Shown here: positions 7,542 to 15,299 of the stretch, piece after piece
Numbering within the stretch: position 1 is the stretch's first letter
Layout: the number at the start of each line of letters is the position of its first letter
Source of the DNA: Casp-actino8 sp039800005
Lineage (GTDB): Bacteria > Actinomycetota > Acidimicrobiia > Acidimicrobiales > Ilumatobacteraceae
Length of the DNA: 64,000 nt
Assembly: GCA_039800005.1 (NCBI GenBank)
Contig: JBDLRN010000031.1
Coordinates: 56,160 to 120,159 of the forward strand
Direction: 5' to 3'
Notes under the pieces: generated by a model
Seen by the model: only the letters and a program-made list of their open reading frames with translations
The model's database searches: none
Told to the model about the DNA's origin: nothing
Translations under genes and position numbers: made by a program

Positions 7542-8449
7542 GAGAGGAATCCGTTGCGGAGATTGGCGGTCACGACTTCGGCGACCTGTACGGGATACTG
7601 AGCGTGCACGTCGTGATGCGCGGGTCGGAACCAGTGGGCACGGGCACGCGGCAGAACTCGCAGCGCCTCGTCGACTGCTCGGTTCTTGTCACGTGTCCAG
7701 GCCACGTCTCCCGAGTCGGCCGGAACGAAGACCACGGGACGTTCGATCGCCGGGTACAGCTCGCTCGGCCGGTGCTCCCACAACTCGCGCAGGATCGCCA
7801 TGTGATGCTCGAGGCGGAGCCACGGCCGGATCGTTCCGTCGTCGAGTACTTCGAAATTCGACAGCGCGCCGATGATCCCTGTTTCGGGCCAATCGGCGTG
7901 CATCGATCGAATGGCGGCTTCCAGACGACCGGCCCGCGTGCCGGTGAGGCGCGGAGGGTGGAGAGCGCGGGCACAGTCGTCCCATTCAGGAAACGTGCGT
8001 TGCAAATCGATCATCCCGCCGTCGACGGGAACGACACCGACGACTCGTTCGGCGTGACGGTGAGCCATGTCGACGACCACGTTGCCGCCCCACGACTGTC
8101 CGACGATCACTGCCCGCTCGATTTGCAGCGCGTCGAGAACTCGACACACGTCGCGTCCGACGGTCGCGAAGTCGAAGCCGTGGTCGGGGCGATCGCTGCG
8201 ACCGTGACCGCGGAGATCGACGGCCACGGTACGAACTCGCTGTGAGGCCAGTGCGGCAGCCACGCCGTCCCACATGCGGGCGTTCGACGCCAGGCCGTGC
8301 ACCAGAACCACGGGTGGCAGGAGGGGATCGGGGTGAGTCGTCCCCCGCTCGATGATTCGCAACGACACGTTCGAATCGACCTCGATGTGGCCGATCGTGC
8401 CGTCGGTGACCGGGAAACGTTCGCGGTAATCGGGTGGAGCGATCGACAT
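7538..8449 (-). CDS. alpha/beta hydrolase
   Basis: 303 aa from the ATG at 8449, preferred over an upstream frame-mate because a CAGACT hexamer lies 9 bases before it and the upstream residues look non-native. HGLASNARMWDG marks the oxyanion-hole region, GQSWGG the nucleophile elbow Ser, and PAHHDVHAQYP near the C-terminus supplies the likely catalytic His. It is upstream of and overlaps the S51-like gene by four bases, so both products are made together. It is divergent from larE. The substrate cannot be predicted. Confidence 0.88.
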   Translation of the reverse strand: MSIAPPDYRERFPVTDGTIGHIEVDSNVSLRIIERGTTHPDPLLPPVVLVHGLASNARMWDGVAAALASQRVRTVAVDLRGHGRSDRPDHGFDFATVGRDVCRVLDALQIERAVIVGQSWGGNVVVDMAHRHAERVVGVVPVDGGMIDLQRTFPEWDDCARALHPPRLTGTRAGRLEAAIRSMHADWPETGIIGALSNFEVLDDGTIRPWLRLEHHMAILRELWEHRPSELYPAIERPVVFVPADSGDVAWTRDKNRAVDEALRVLPRARAHWFRPAHHDVHAQYPVQVAEVVTANLRNGFLS

Positions 8450-8458
8450 GACCCTCAG

Positions 8459-8464
8459 AGTCTG
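8459..8464 (-). promoter_or_regulatory. -10 hexamer CAGACT for the alpha/beta hydrolase operon
   Basis: It lies 9 bases before the ATG at 8449. The CAGACT variant recurs before three other starts in the window. Confidence 0.35.
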
Positions 8465-8476
8465 CCGGTCACCGGC
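8464..8476. promoter_or_regulatory. 13-base palindrome between divergent promoters
   Basis: GCCGGT-C-ACCGGC sits between the divergent -10 elements of the hydrolase operon and larE, a position suited to an operator. It is short enough to occur by chance in GC-rich DNA. Confidence 0.25.
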
Positions 8477-8484
8477 CGACATGG

Positions 8485-8490
8485 CACGAT
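8485..8490 (+). promoter_or_regulatory. -10-like hexamer CACGAT for larE
   Basis: It lies 6 bases before the GTG at 8497. It is a weaker match to TANNNT than the others. Confidence 0.3.
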
Positions 8491-8496
8491 GGGAAC

Positions 8497-9375
8497 GTGG
8501 ATCATGTGGCACCCGGGGAGACGTCGGCGGAGTTCGTGCCCGCTGCGGGATCTCTCGACGCCAAGATCTCCGAACTGGAGGCGATTCTCGGCGATCTCGG
8601 TCGTGTGGTGGTCGCCTTCAGCGGCGGCGCCGACTCGGCGTTCCTCGCAGTGGTGGCCCAACGCGTCCTCGGACGCGAGCGCGCACTCTCCGTCACCGCC
8701 GTCTCGCCGAGTCTGGCCGGAGCCGAAGAGGTCGAGTGTCGGCAATTGGCCGACGAATGGAATCTGCGTTGGCGGCCCGTCGACACCGCCGAGATGGAGC
8801 GAGCCGCCTACCGAGCCAACGACGTCGATCGCTGTTATCACTGCAAGGCCGAGTTGATGGACGTGGTTGCGCCGATCGCCGTGGATGAGCGCGCCACGGT
8901 CGTGCTCGGCGTCAACCTCGACGATCTGGCCGACCATCGTCCGGGTCAGCGAGCCGCCCTCGAACGAGGAGCGGTTTTCCCGATGGTGCAGGCCGGTTTC
9001 ACCAAGGCCGATGTTCGCGAGGCGTCGCGTCGGCTCGGATTACGCACCTGGGACAAGCCGGCCGCGGCATGTCTGGCCAGTCGGGTCCCGTACGGCACGC
9101 CGGTGTCGGTCGACGTGCTCACGCGAGTCGACCGGGCCGAGAACGTCCTGCGCCGACTGGGTTTTCGACAGTTGCGAGTTCGTCACTACGGCGAGACCGC
9201 GCGGATCGAGGTCGACGAGACCGAACTGGCCCGGGCCGTGTCGGCCCGGCGAGAGATCGTCGACGGTCTCCGGGCGGCTGGCTACCGCTACGTCACCCTC
9301 GATCTGGAGGGGTTCCGGAGCGGCAATCTCAACGAGGTCGACCGGGCTGGTGACGGTTCGTCGGCCCGCCACTGA
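8497..9375 (+). CDS. larE: ATP-dependent sacrificial sulfur transferase LarE
   Basis: 292 aa PP-loop enzyme of the LarE family, which donates the sulfur of its own cysteine to the pyridinium dithiocarboxylate precursor of the nickel-pincer cofactor. The PP-loop SGGADS is at residues 42-47. The family motif RCYHCKAEL follows, and AAACLASRVPYG contains Cys192, the likely sacrificial cysteine. Length fits the family. The GTG start is supported by a CACGAT hexamer 6 bases upstream. No larA, larB, larC or nickel transporter is in the window, so the client enzyme is elsewhere or different. Confidence 0.88.
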   Translation: MDHVAPGETSAEFVPAAGSLDAKISELEAILGDLGRVVVAFSGGADSAFLAVVAQRVLGRERALSVTAVSPSLAGAEEVECRQLADEWNLRWRPVDTAEMERAAYRANDVDRCYHCKAELMDVVAPIAVDERATVVLGVNLDDLADHRPGQRAALERGAVFPMVQAGFTKADVREASRRLGLRTWDKPAAACLASRVPYGTPVSVDVLTRVDRAENVLRRLGFRQLRVRHYGETARIEVDETELARAVSARREIVDGLRAAGYRYVTLDLEGFRSGNLNEVDRAGDGSSARH

Positions 9376-9381
9376 CCCTCG

Positions 9382-9387
9382 TAGGGT
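9382..9387 (+). promoter_or_regulatory. -10 hexamer TAGGGT for the LLM oxidoreductase gene
   Basis: It predicts a leader of about 39 nt containing the site GAAAGGACG before the ATG at 9433, in contrast to the leaderless genes nearby. Confidence 0.35.
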
Positions 9388-9432
9388 TCACGTCGTCGCC
9401 GGAGCAGTCGCCGGCCATCGAAAGGACGGGCC

Positions 9433-10488
9433 ATGAAGTTGTCGATGATGCTCAATTACGCCGGGGGCTTCCAGCAGTCAGTCGATCGAGTGGTCGAACT
9501 CGAGAAGGCCGGCCTCGATGTCGTGTGGATCCCCGAGGCCTACAGCGCCGATGCCATCAGTCAGATCGGATATCTGGCCGCCAAGACGAGTCGCGTCGAG
9601 ATCGGAACCGCCATCGTCAACGTGTACAGCCGCACGGCGGCACTGATGGCGATGACCGCCGCCGGATGCGACTACGTCAGCAACGGTCGATTCATCCTCG
9701 GTCTGGGCGCGAGTGGTCCGCAGGTGATCGAAGGTTTCCACGGCGTGCCGTACGAGAAGCCGATGGCACGCATCAAGGAGTACATCGAAGCGTGTCGCAT
9801 GATCTGGAAGCGAGAGCAGCCGTTCCAGATGGACGGCCAGACGGTCAAGGTTCCGTTGCCGGCGGGCGAAGGAACCGGACTGGGCAAGCCGCTGAAGATC
9901 ATCAAGCCGGGGCAGGACATTCGCCCCGACATCCCGATCTGGTGGGCCAGTCTCATGGGCCTCAGCGTTCAGGCGACGGCCGAAGTCGCCGACGGTTGGC
10001 TGCCCATCTTCTTCGATCCCGAGAAGTTCCACACCGTGTGGGGTGACGATCTGAAGAAGGGTCTCGCCAAGCGCGATCCGAGTCTGGGCAAGTTGCAGAT
10101 CTCGGCCGGCGGCATGGCGGCGATCGACGAGAAGCTCACGGGTGACGCTCGCAAGCAGATCCTCGACTTCGCGCGACCCAACGTGGCGTTGTACGTGGGC
10201 GGCATGGGTGCGCGCGACAAGAACTTCTACAACACGATCTGCAAGAAGTATGGCTACGAGAAGGAAGCCATCGAGATCCAGGATCTCTATCTGTCGGGCA
10301 AGAAGGACGAGGCGGCCGCCGCCGTTCCGGCCCAGATGCTCGAGAACACCAACCTGGTCGGCCCGAAGAGCTACGTGAAGGAGCGTCTGGCCGCCTACAA
10401 GGAGGCCGGAGTGACGATCCTGTCGGTCACCCCGGTCGGACCCGATGCCGTCAAGACCATCGAGACTCTGAAGGAATTGGCCGACTGA
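9433..10488 (+). CDS. LLM-class F420-dependent oxidoreductase
   Basis: 351 aa luciferase-like monooxygenase fold protein, most likely using deazaflavin F420 rather than FMN. The N-terminus MKLSMMLNYAGGFQQ, GLDVVWIPEAYSADAISQIG and FILGLGASGPQVIEGFHG are typical of actinobacterial F420 LLM proteins. A good ribosome binding site (GAAAGGACG) precedes the ATG. Its TGA overlaps the ATG of the serine hydrolase by one base, so the two are coupled. The substrate is unknown; neighbours suggest small-molecule or lipid catabolism. Confidence 0.9.
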   Translation: MKLSMMLNYAGGFQQSVDRVVELEKAGLDVVWIPEAYSADAISQIGYLAAKTSRVEIGTAIVNVYSRTAALMAMTAAGCDYVSNGRFILGLGASGPQVIEGFHGVPYEKPMARIKEYIEACRMIWKREQPFQMDGQTVKVPLPAGEGTGLGKPLKIIKPGQDIRPDIPIWWASLMGLSVQATAEVADGWLPIFFDPEKFHTVWGDDLKKGLAKRDPSLGKLQISAGGMAAIDEKLTGDARKQILDFARPNVALYVGGMGARDKNFYNTICKKYGYEKEAIEIQDLYLSGKKDEAAAAVPAQMLENTNLVGPKSYVKERLAAYKEAGVTILSVTPVGPDAVKTIETLKELAD

Positions 10489-11678
10489 TGACGAACGTGG
10501 CAGGTTCCGTCGCCGACGGATGGGAATTGGTTCGGCAGGCCTTCGAGGCCAACCTGGCGAGTGGTGAAGAGACCGGCTGTGCGGTCTCGGTGTACCACCG
10601 GGGCCGCAAAGTGGTCGATCTGTGGGGTGGGCACTTCGATCAGGCGCGCACCACTCCGTACACCGACGACACGCTGCAACTGGTCTTCTCGACCACCAAG
10701 GGCATCACCGCCATCGCCGTGGCGATGTGCGTCGAGCGCGGTCTGCTGTCGTACGGCGAGAAGGTGTCGACGTATTGGCCCGAGTTCGCGGTGCACGGAA
10801 AGGGCGACGCGACCGTCGCGCAATTGCTGTCGCACCAGTGCGGTCTCTACACCGTCGACGGCGACATCGATCTCGCCGACGCCCTCGACTGGAACACGAT
10901 CACGGGTCGTCTCGCCGACACCGCCCCACGGTGGCCGATCGGCACTCAACACGGTTACCACGCGCTCACCTACGGTTGGTTGGCCGGCGAACTCGTTCGC
11001 CGCGTCGATCCGCAGCACCGCAGCCTCGGCACCTTCGTGCGCGACGAGATCGTCGCTCGCGTGGGCGGCGAACTCTGGATCGGCCTTCCCGAGGAGCAGG
11101 AGCATCGGGTGTCGCCGATGATCGGCGGACTGAATCCCGGTGGTGGCGACGACGTCGATCCGGCGGTGAAGGCCATGCTCGAACAGTTCATGGGACCCAA
11201 CTCGCCCGGGGGACAGGCCTTGTCATTGAACGGGGCGTTCTCGGTCGACGGCGCGTTCAATCGTCGCGATGTCCATGCGGCCGAGATCCCCGCGGCCAAC
11301 GGCATCACCAACGCCCGCACATTGGCCCGCATCTACGCCTCGACCATCGGCGAGGTCGACGGCGTGCGTCTCCTCGCATCCGACACGGTCGATGCCATGA
11401 GAGTCACTGTCACACCGGCCAACGAGCCCGACACGTGTCTGATCATGCCCACCACGTTCGGCATGGGTTTCATGACCCATGGCATGTTCAGCCCGTACTC
11501 CGGGCCGGGAGCGTTCGGACACCCGGGGGCGGGCGGCTCGGTGGCTTTCGCCCATCCCGAGCGCGGATTGGCTTTCGCCTACGTCATGAATCGGATGGCC
11601 GAGAATCTGGCGAACGATCGGCGGGCTCAGGCACTGACCGATGCTGCAGCTGCGTGCGCAGACTCCGCGTCGCGTTGA
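10488..11678 (+). CDS. serine hydrolase, beta-lactamase/esterase family (class C fold)
   Basis: 396 aa protein of the EstB/beta-lactamase-like family. The nucleophile motif S-T-T-K places Ser68 and Lys71; Tyr157 in Y-H-A stands where the family has Y-x-N; HPGAGG near residue 345 replaces the KTG/HTG box. Such proteins are usually carboxylesterases rather than antibiotic-degrading enzymes. No signal peptide is seen, so it is probably cytoplasmic. It is translationally coupled to the LLM oxidoreductase (TGATG). Its last 95 bases overlap the 3' end of the convergent MFS gene. Confidence 0.9.
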   Translation: MTNVAGSVADGWELVRQAFEANLASGEETGCAVSVYHRGRKVVDLWGGHFDQARTTPYTDDTLQLVFSTTKGITAIAVAMCVERGLLSYGEKVSTYWPEFAVHGKGDATVAQLLSHQCGLYTVDGDIDLADALDWNTITGRLADTAPRWPIGTQHGYHALTYGWLAGELVRRVDPQHRSLGTFVRDEIVARVGGELWIGLPEEQEHRVSPMIGGLNPGGGDDVDPAVKAMLEQFMGPNSPGGQALSLNGAFSVDGAFNRRDVHAAEIPAANGITNARTLARIYASTIGEVDGVRLLASDTVDAMRVTVTPANEPDTCLIMPTTFGMGFMTHGMFSPYSGPGAFGHPGAGGSVAFAHPERGLAFAYVMNRMAENLANDRRAQALTDAAAACADSASR

Positions 11679-12852
11679 TGTAGATCAGGCTCGCCACCGC
11701 CGCCATCGCAGCGAACACGGTGATCGCCTCGCGCACGCCGATGGTGTCGCTCAGCACGCCGGCGAGAGCGCTGGTGGCCGACATGGTGAGAGTCACCAGG
11801 GCGAAGTCGCCGGCGATGATGCGGCCGCGCATCTCGTCGGGTGACCGCAACTGCAACCCGAACGAACTGAGGGTCCATTGGGCGCCACCGCCGAGGTGGG
11901 CGAGGGTGATGAAGAGGGCGGCGAGCACGAAGATCGGCATCCATACGCCGGTCAGATAGCAGATGCTGAAGGCGAGACTCGAGTAGCCGCACACGCGCAA
12001 CACCTTCGACAGGTCGTGTCCGGTGTAGCGCAGGGCGATGGCCGGTCCGATTCCGGCTCCCAGTCCGCGTGCACCGATCAACACGCCGCGAGACGCGTCG
12101 CCGCCGCCGAACACGTCGCTCGCCAACACGGCGAGCTGTGACACCACTCCGCTGCCGACGGCGAAGGTCGTCTTCGACAGGACCAGAGCGAGCAGCACCG
12201 GATCGCGGCGCGCGTGACCGAGAGCCTCGGTCATGTCGGCGATCGGACGCATGCGTTGCGAGGTCGCCTGGCGTGGTGCTTGCAGAGGCGTGCGAATCCG
12301 CGAGAAGACCCAAGCCGAGGCGGCGAAGGAGATGGCATTGGCGACGAAGGAGGCGTCGCGGCCGAAGACGGCGGCGAAGAAACCGCCGATGGCCGCACCG
12401 ATGGCGAGCATGATCCCCCAGGTGGATCCGAGGAGGGCGTTGGCGCGATTGAGCTCGTCGGGATCGCGCGCCAGATTCGGAACGGCCGCTTGACTGGCCG
12501 GGCCCACGACGGCGGCCAGTCCGGAGATGGTGCTCTGCAGCACGAAGGCCAACCACACCGTGTCGGCCCCGACGGCCAACAGTCCGAGTGCGGCCACGGC
12601 TTGGATGCCGCTCACCACCACGAGGATGCGCCGCCGATCGAAGCGGTCGGCGATCGGGCCGGCGAAGGGCGACGCGACGAAGGACGGCAGCGAGAACGAC
12701 ACCATCACCATCGACACGAGGAAGTTGGAGTCGGTGAGGTCCTTCACCAGGCCGAGCAAGGCGACGAAACTGAACCAGTCACCCATGTAGGAGACGACCT
12801 GGGCGACGAACATGCGCCGAAGGTCGGCGTTCGAGCGCAGCATCGTCCACAT
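11584..12852 (-). CDS. MFS transporter
   Basis: 422 aa membrane protein of the major facilitator superfamily, in the MFS_3/enterobactin-exporter-like group. It has about 11-12 hydrophobic helices, the inter-helix motif GPIADRFDRRRILVV near residues 64-78, and a hydrophilic C-terminal tail. Substrate unknown. It is the last gene of a minus-strand run, 25 bases after the M20 peptidase, but it also has its own TAACGT hexamer 9 bases before the ATG. Its 3' end overlaps the convergent serine hydrolase by 95 bases, so the tail is encoded opposite that gene's end. Confidence 0.92.
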   Translation of the reverse strand: MWTMLRSNADLRRMFVAQVVSYMGDWFSFVALLGLVKDLTDSNFLVSMVMVSFSLPSFVASPFAGPIADRFDRRRILVVVSGIQAVAALGLLAVGADTVWLAFVLQSTISGLAAVVGPASQAAVPNLARDPDELNRANALLGSTWGIMLAIGAAIGGFFAAVFGRDASFVANAISFAASAWVFSRIRTPLQAPRQATSQRMRPIADMTEALGHARRDPVLLALVLSKTTFAVGSGVVSQLAVLASDVFGGGDASRGVLIGARGLGAGIGPAIALRYTGHDLSKVLRVCGYSSLAFSICYLTGVWMPIFVLAALFITLAHLGGGAQWTLSSFGLQLRSPDEMRGRIIAGDFALVTLTMSATSALAGVLSDTIGVREAITVFAAMAAVASLIYINATRSLRTQLQHRSVPEPADRSPDSRPSDS

Positions 12853-12861
12853 GGCGTTCGA

Positions 12862-12867
12862 ACGTTA
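12862..12867 (-). promoter_or_regulatory. -10 hexamer TAACGT for the MFS gene
   Basis: It lies in the 25-base gap behind the M20 gene, 9 bases before the ATG at 12852, so MFS may be transcribed independently of the operon. Confidence 0.4.
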
Positions 12868-12877
12868 GGGGCTGCGA

Positions 12878-14320
12878 TCAGCGCGACGCGTGATCGCGCA
12901 GCATGTGGGCCATGGCCACCGTGACGCGTTTACCGGTGGGGACGTGCAGGAATTCGTTCGGTCCGTGGGCGTTGGAGCCGGGTCCGAGCACTCCGGTGAT
13001 CACGAACTGGGCACGCGGGAACTTCTCACCGAGCATGCCCATGAAGGGAATGGTCCCGCCTTCGCCGAACGCTCGCCACGATCGCCCGAACGCGGCGAGC
13101 GACGCGCGCTCGAGTGCATCGCTCAACCACGGCTCGAACGTGGGCGCGTTCCAGCCCGGAGCTCCTTGAACACCCGAGAACGACACCCGCGCCCCGTAGG
13201 GAGGGCCGGCCTCGAGAACGCGCGTCACGGCCTCGAGCGCACGGTCGTGGTCGCACGTGGGAGGCAGACGGAACGAGAGCGACAAAGCGGTGTAGGGGCG
13301 CAGGACGTTGCCACCGCGCGCGACCGAGGGCACGCCGTCGACGCCCACGTACGACAGCGTCGGTCGCCACGTGTGGGCGAGGATCTGTTCGACCGGATCG
13401 TCGACGGCGGGTCGCATGTCGTCGACGAACGGGTAGTGGGTGGAGAGCGGATCAGGGAATTCGGCGCTGGTGTCGACGGCTTCCCGCCGCCGATCGTCGG
13501 GAATCGTCACGTGCAGTTCGTCGACGAGGATTCGTCCCGTGGTCGCGTCCTCGATGCGATCGAGAAGAGAACGCATGATGCGGAACGAACTGGGAACGAT
13601 GCCACTCGCTTCACCGCTGTGCACTCCCTCGGTGAGCACGTCGACGCGAAGTGTTCCCGACACGAGTCCGCGCAACGACGTGGTGACCCAGAGACGTTGG
13701 TCGTCGAGGCATCCGGAGTCGAGGCAGATCACGAGACTCGGCGAACCGATGCGGTCGGCAAGGTGGTCGAGATACGCGGGCAGATCGGGACTTCCGCTCT
13801 CCTCGCTGGCTTCGATCAGGACCACGAGGCGAGCGTGGGACCAGCCGGCTCGTTGGGCGGCTTCGATGGCCACGAGCGACGCGTAGGCCGAGTAGCCGTC
13901 GTCGGCCCCGCCTCGTCCGTAGAGGCGATCGCCGTCGATCACCGGTGTCCACGGGCCGAGATCGGCGCGCCAACCTTCCATTTCGGGTTGTTTGTCGAGG
14001 TGGCCGTAGAGCACCACCGTGTCGTCGCCGCCGTGACGCGAGCCGTCACCGAAAGGAGGGATCTCCATCACGATGAGCGGTGTGAGTCCGGGCAACCGGA
14101 CGACGTCGATCGACAGACCGGCGATGTCGCGAGCTGCGCACCAGCGGCGCACGTGTTCGACGGCGCGCTCCATGTGGCCGAGGCGGTCCCAATCGGGCTC
14201 GTAGGCCTTCGACACGTTGGGGATCGTGATGTACTCGCTCAGGTCGGGCAGGATCTCGCGATCCCAGGCTCGTTCGACGTAGCTCTCGACGTCGGCGTCG
14301 CGGGACTCGACGGTGGTCAC
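12878..14320 (-). CDS. M20 family metallopeptidase (dipeptidase-like)
   Basis: 480 aa zinc peptidase of the M20 family, carnosinase/CNDP-like by length. The first metal motif is YGHLDKQPE, followed by the bridging Asp in GRGGADDGYS, the catalytic Glu pair in EASEESGSPDL, an Asp in CLDSG, and a C-terminal His in GPGSNAHGPNEF. A dimerisation domain insertion lies between. All metal ligands look intact. It begins 13 bases after the nitronate monooxygenase-like gene and precedes the MFS gene, so it is an internal operon gene. Cytoplasmic; the dipeptide or amide substrate is unknown. Confidence 0.93.
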   Translation of the reverse strand: MTTVESRDADVESYVERAWDREILPDLSEYITIPNVSKAYEPDWDRLGHMERAVEHVRRWCAARDIAGLSIDVVRLPGLTPLIVMEIPPFGDGSRHGGDDTVVLYGHLDKQPEMEGWRADLGPWTPVIDGDRLYGRGGADDGYSAYASLVAIEAAQRAGWSHARLVVLIEASEESGSPDLPAYLDHLADRIGSPSLVICLDSGCLDDQRLWVTTSLRGLVSGTLRVDVLTEGVHSGEASGIVPSSFRIMRSLLDRIEDATTGRILVDELHVTIPDDRRREAVDTSAEFPDPLSTHYPFVDDMRPAVDDPVEQILAHTWRPTLSYVGVDGVPSVARGGNVLRPYTALSLSFRLPPTCDHDRALEAVTRVLEAGPPYGARVSFSGVQGAPGWNAPTFEPWLSDALERASLAAFGRSWRAFGEGGTIPFMGMLGEKFPRAQFVITGVLGPGSNAHGPNEFLHVPTGKRVTVAMAHMLRDHASR

Positions 14321-14333
14321 GGCGGCGATCCGA

Positions 14334-15299
14334 TCAGCGCCGAACGGCGCTCATGGCGTCGATCACTCGCTCGGCTTCGGCGACGATCTGACGCACCACG
14401 TCGCCGGCCGGGGTGAGACCACTGATGGCCCCGACGCCTTGTCCGCAAGGCATGAATTCCTTGGTCACGTCGACCTCGGTCTCGGGCGGGTAGCCCATGT
14501 GGTTCGCGCCGGCCACGGCCGACGCGATGGCTTGCTCCGGGAACTTCTTCAACTCCTCGGGATGCTTCTCGAAGTGCTCGGTCCACTCGGTGCGCACCAC
14601 ACGACAGGTCTTTCCCGTGTAGGCCCGCGAAATCACCGTGTCGTCCTCGGCGATGCGCAACAAGGTCTCCTTGTAGGCGTTCGGCGCGTGCGCCTCGGGT
14701 GTGGCGATGAAACGGGTGCCCATCCACACGCCGTCGGCTCCGAGAGCGAGGGAGGCTGCGAGACCGCGCCCGTCGAACAACCCGCCGGCGGCCACGACGG
14801 GCACCTTGTCGCCCACGGCGTCGACGACCTGCGGAACGAGGGCCATGGTCGCAACCGTTCCCGTGTGGCCTCCGCCCTCGGTTCCCTGCGCCACCACGAA
14901 GTCGCATCCGCTCGCCACCGCGGCCACGGCATGACGAACCTTGCCGCACATCGATCCGACCAGGACGTTGTTGGCGTGCAGTACGTCGACGATTTCGCGC
15001 GGAACACCGAGGCCTGCCACGAAGATGCGCGCTTTGCCCCTGATCACGCTCTCGACGTCGCGTTCGAGCTGCCCGGGAATCGCCGTGAGCAGATCGACGC
15101 CGAACGGCTTCGACGTGAGAGCGTGCACGCGGGCGATCTCCTCGTCGAGTTGGCCGGGGCGCATCGGTGCGGCGCCGAAGGTGCCGATTCCGCCGGCTTC
15201 GCTCACTGCGGCGACCAGATCGGAGTACGAGACTCCTCCCATTCCGGCGAGCATCACAGGGTGTTCGATGTCGAGCAGTTCGGTCAGGCGCGTCTTCAT
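14334..15299 (-). CDS. nitronate monooxygenase-like FMN enzyme
   Basis: 321 aa TIM-barrel flavoprotein of the NMO/FabK-like family (2-nitropropane dioxygenase superfamily). Motifs: MLAGMGGVSYSDLVAAVSEAGG at the N-terminus, VVAQGTEGGGHTG with the conserved His loop, VVAAGGLFDGRG and LGADGVWMGTRF for phosphate binding. The ATG at 15299 overlaps the stop of the geranylgeranyl-reductase-like gene (ATGA), so it is coupled. Family members oxidise nitronates or reduce enoyl groups; in actinobacterial lipid clusters the role is usually unassigned. Confidence 0.88.
   Translation of the reverse strand: MKTRLTELLDIEHPVMLAGMGGVSYSDLVAAVSEAGGIGTFGAAPMRPGQLDEEIARVHALTSKPFGVDLLTAIPGQLERDVESVIRGKARIFVAGLGVPREIVDVLHANNVLVGSMCGKVRHAVAAVASGCDFVVAQGTEGGGHTGTVATMALVPQVVDAVGDKVPVVAAGGLFDGRGLAASLALGADGVWMGTRFIATPEAHAPNAYKETLLRIAEDDTVISRAYTGKTCRVVRTEWTEHFEKHPEELKKFPEQAIASAVAGANHMGYPPETEVDVTKEFMPCGQGVGAISGLTPAGDVVRQIVAEAERVIDAMSAVRR

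Noticed and set aside
10488..11678. Serine hydrolase as an antibiotic-resistance beta-lactamase
   Set aside because: No signal peptide, YHA instead of YxN and HPGAGG instead of KTG point to an esterase-like family member.
12890..14416. 508-codon plus-strand frame over the M20 gene
   Set aside because: Antisense shadow of a gene with intact metal-binding motifs; its translation shows no domain.
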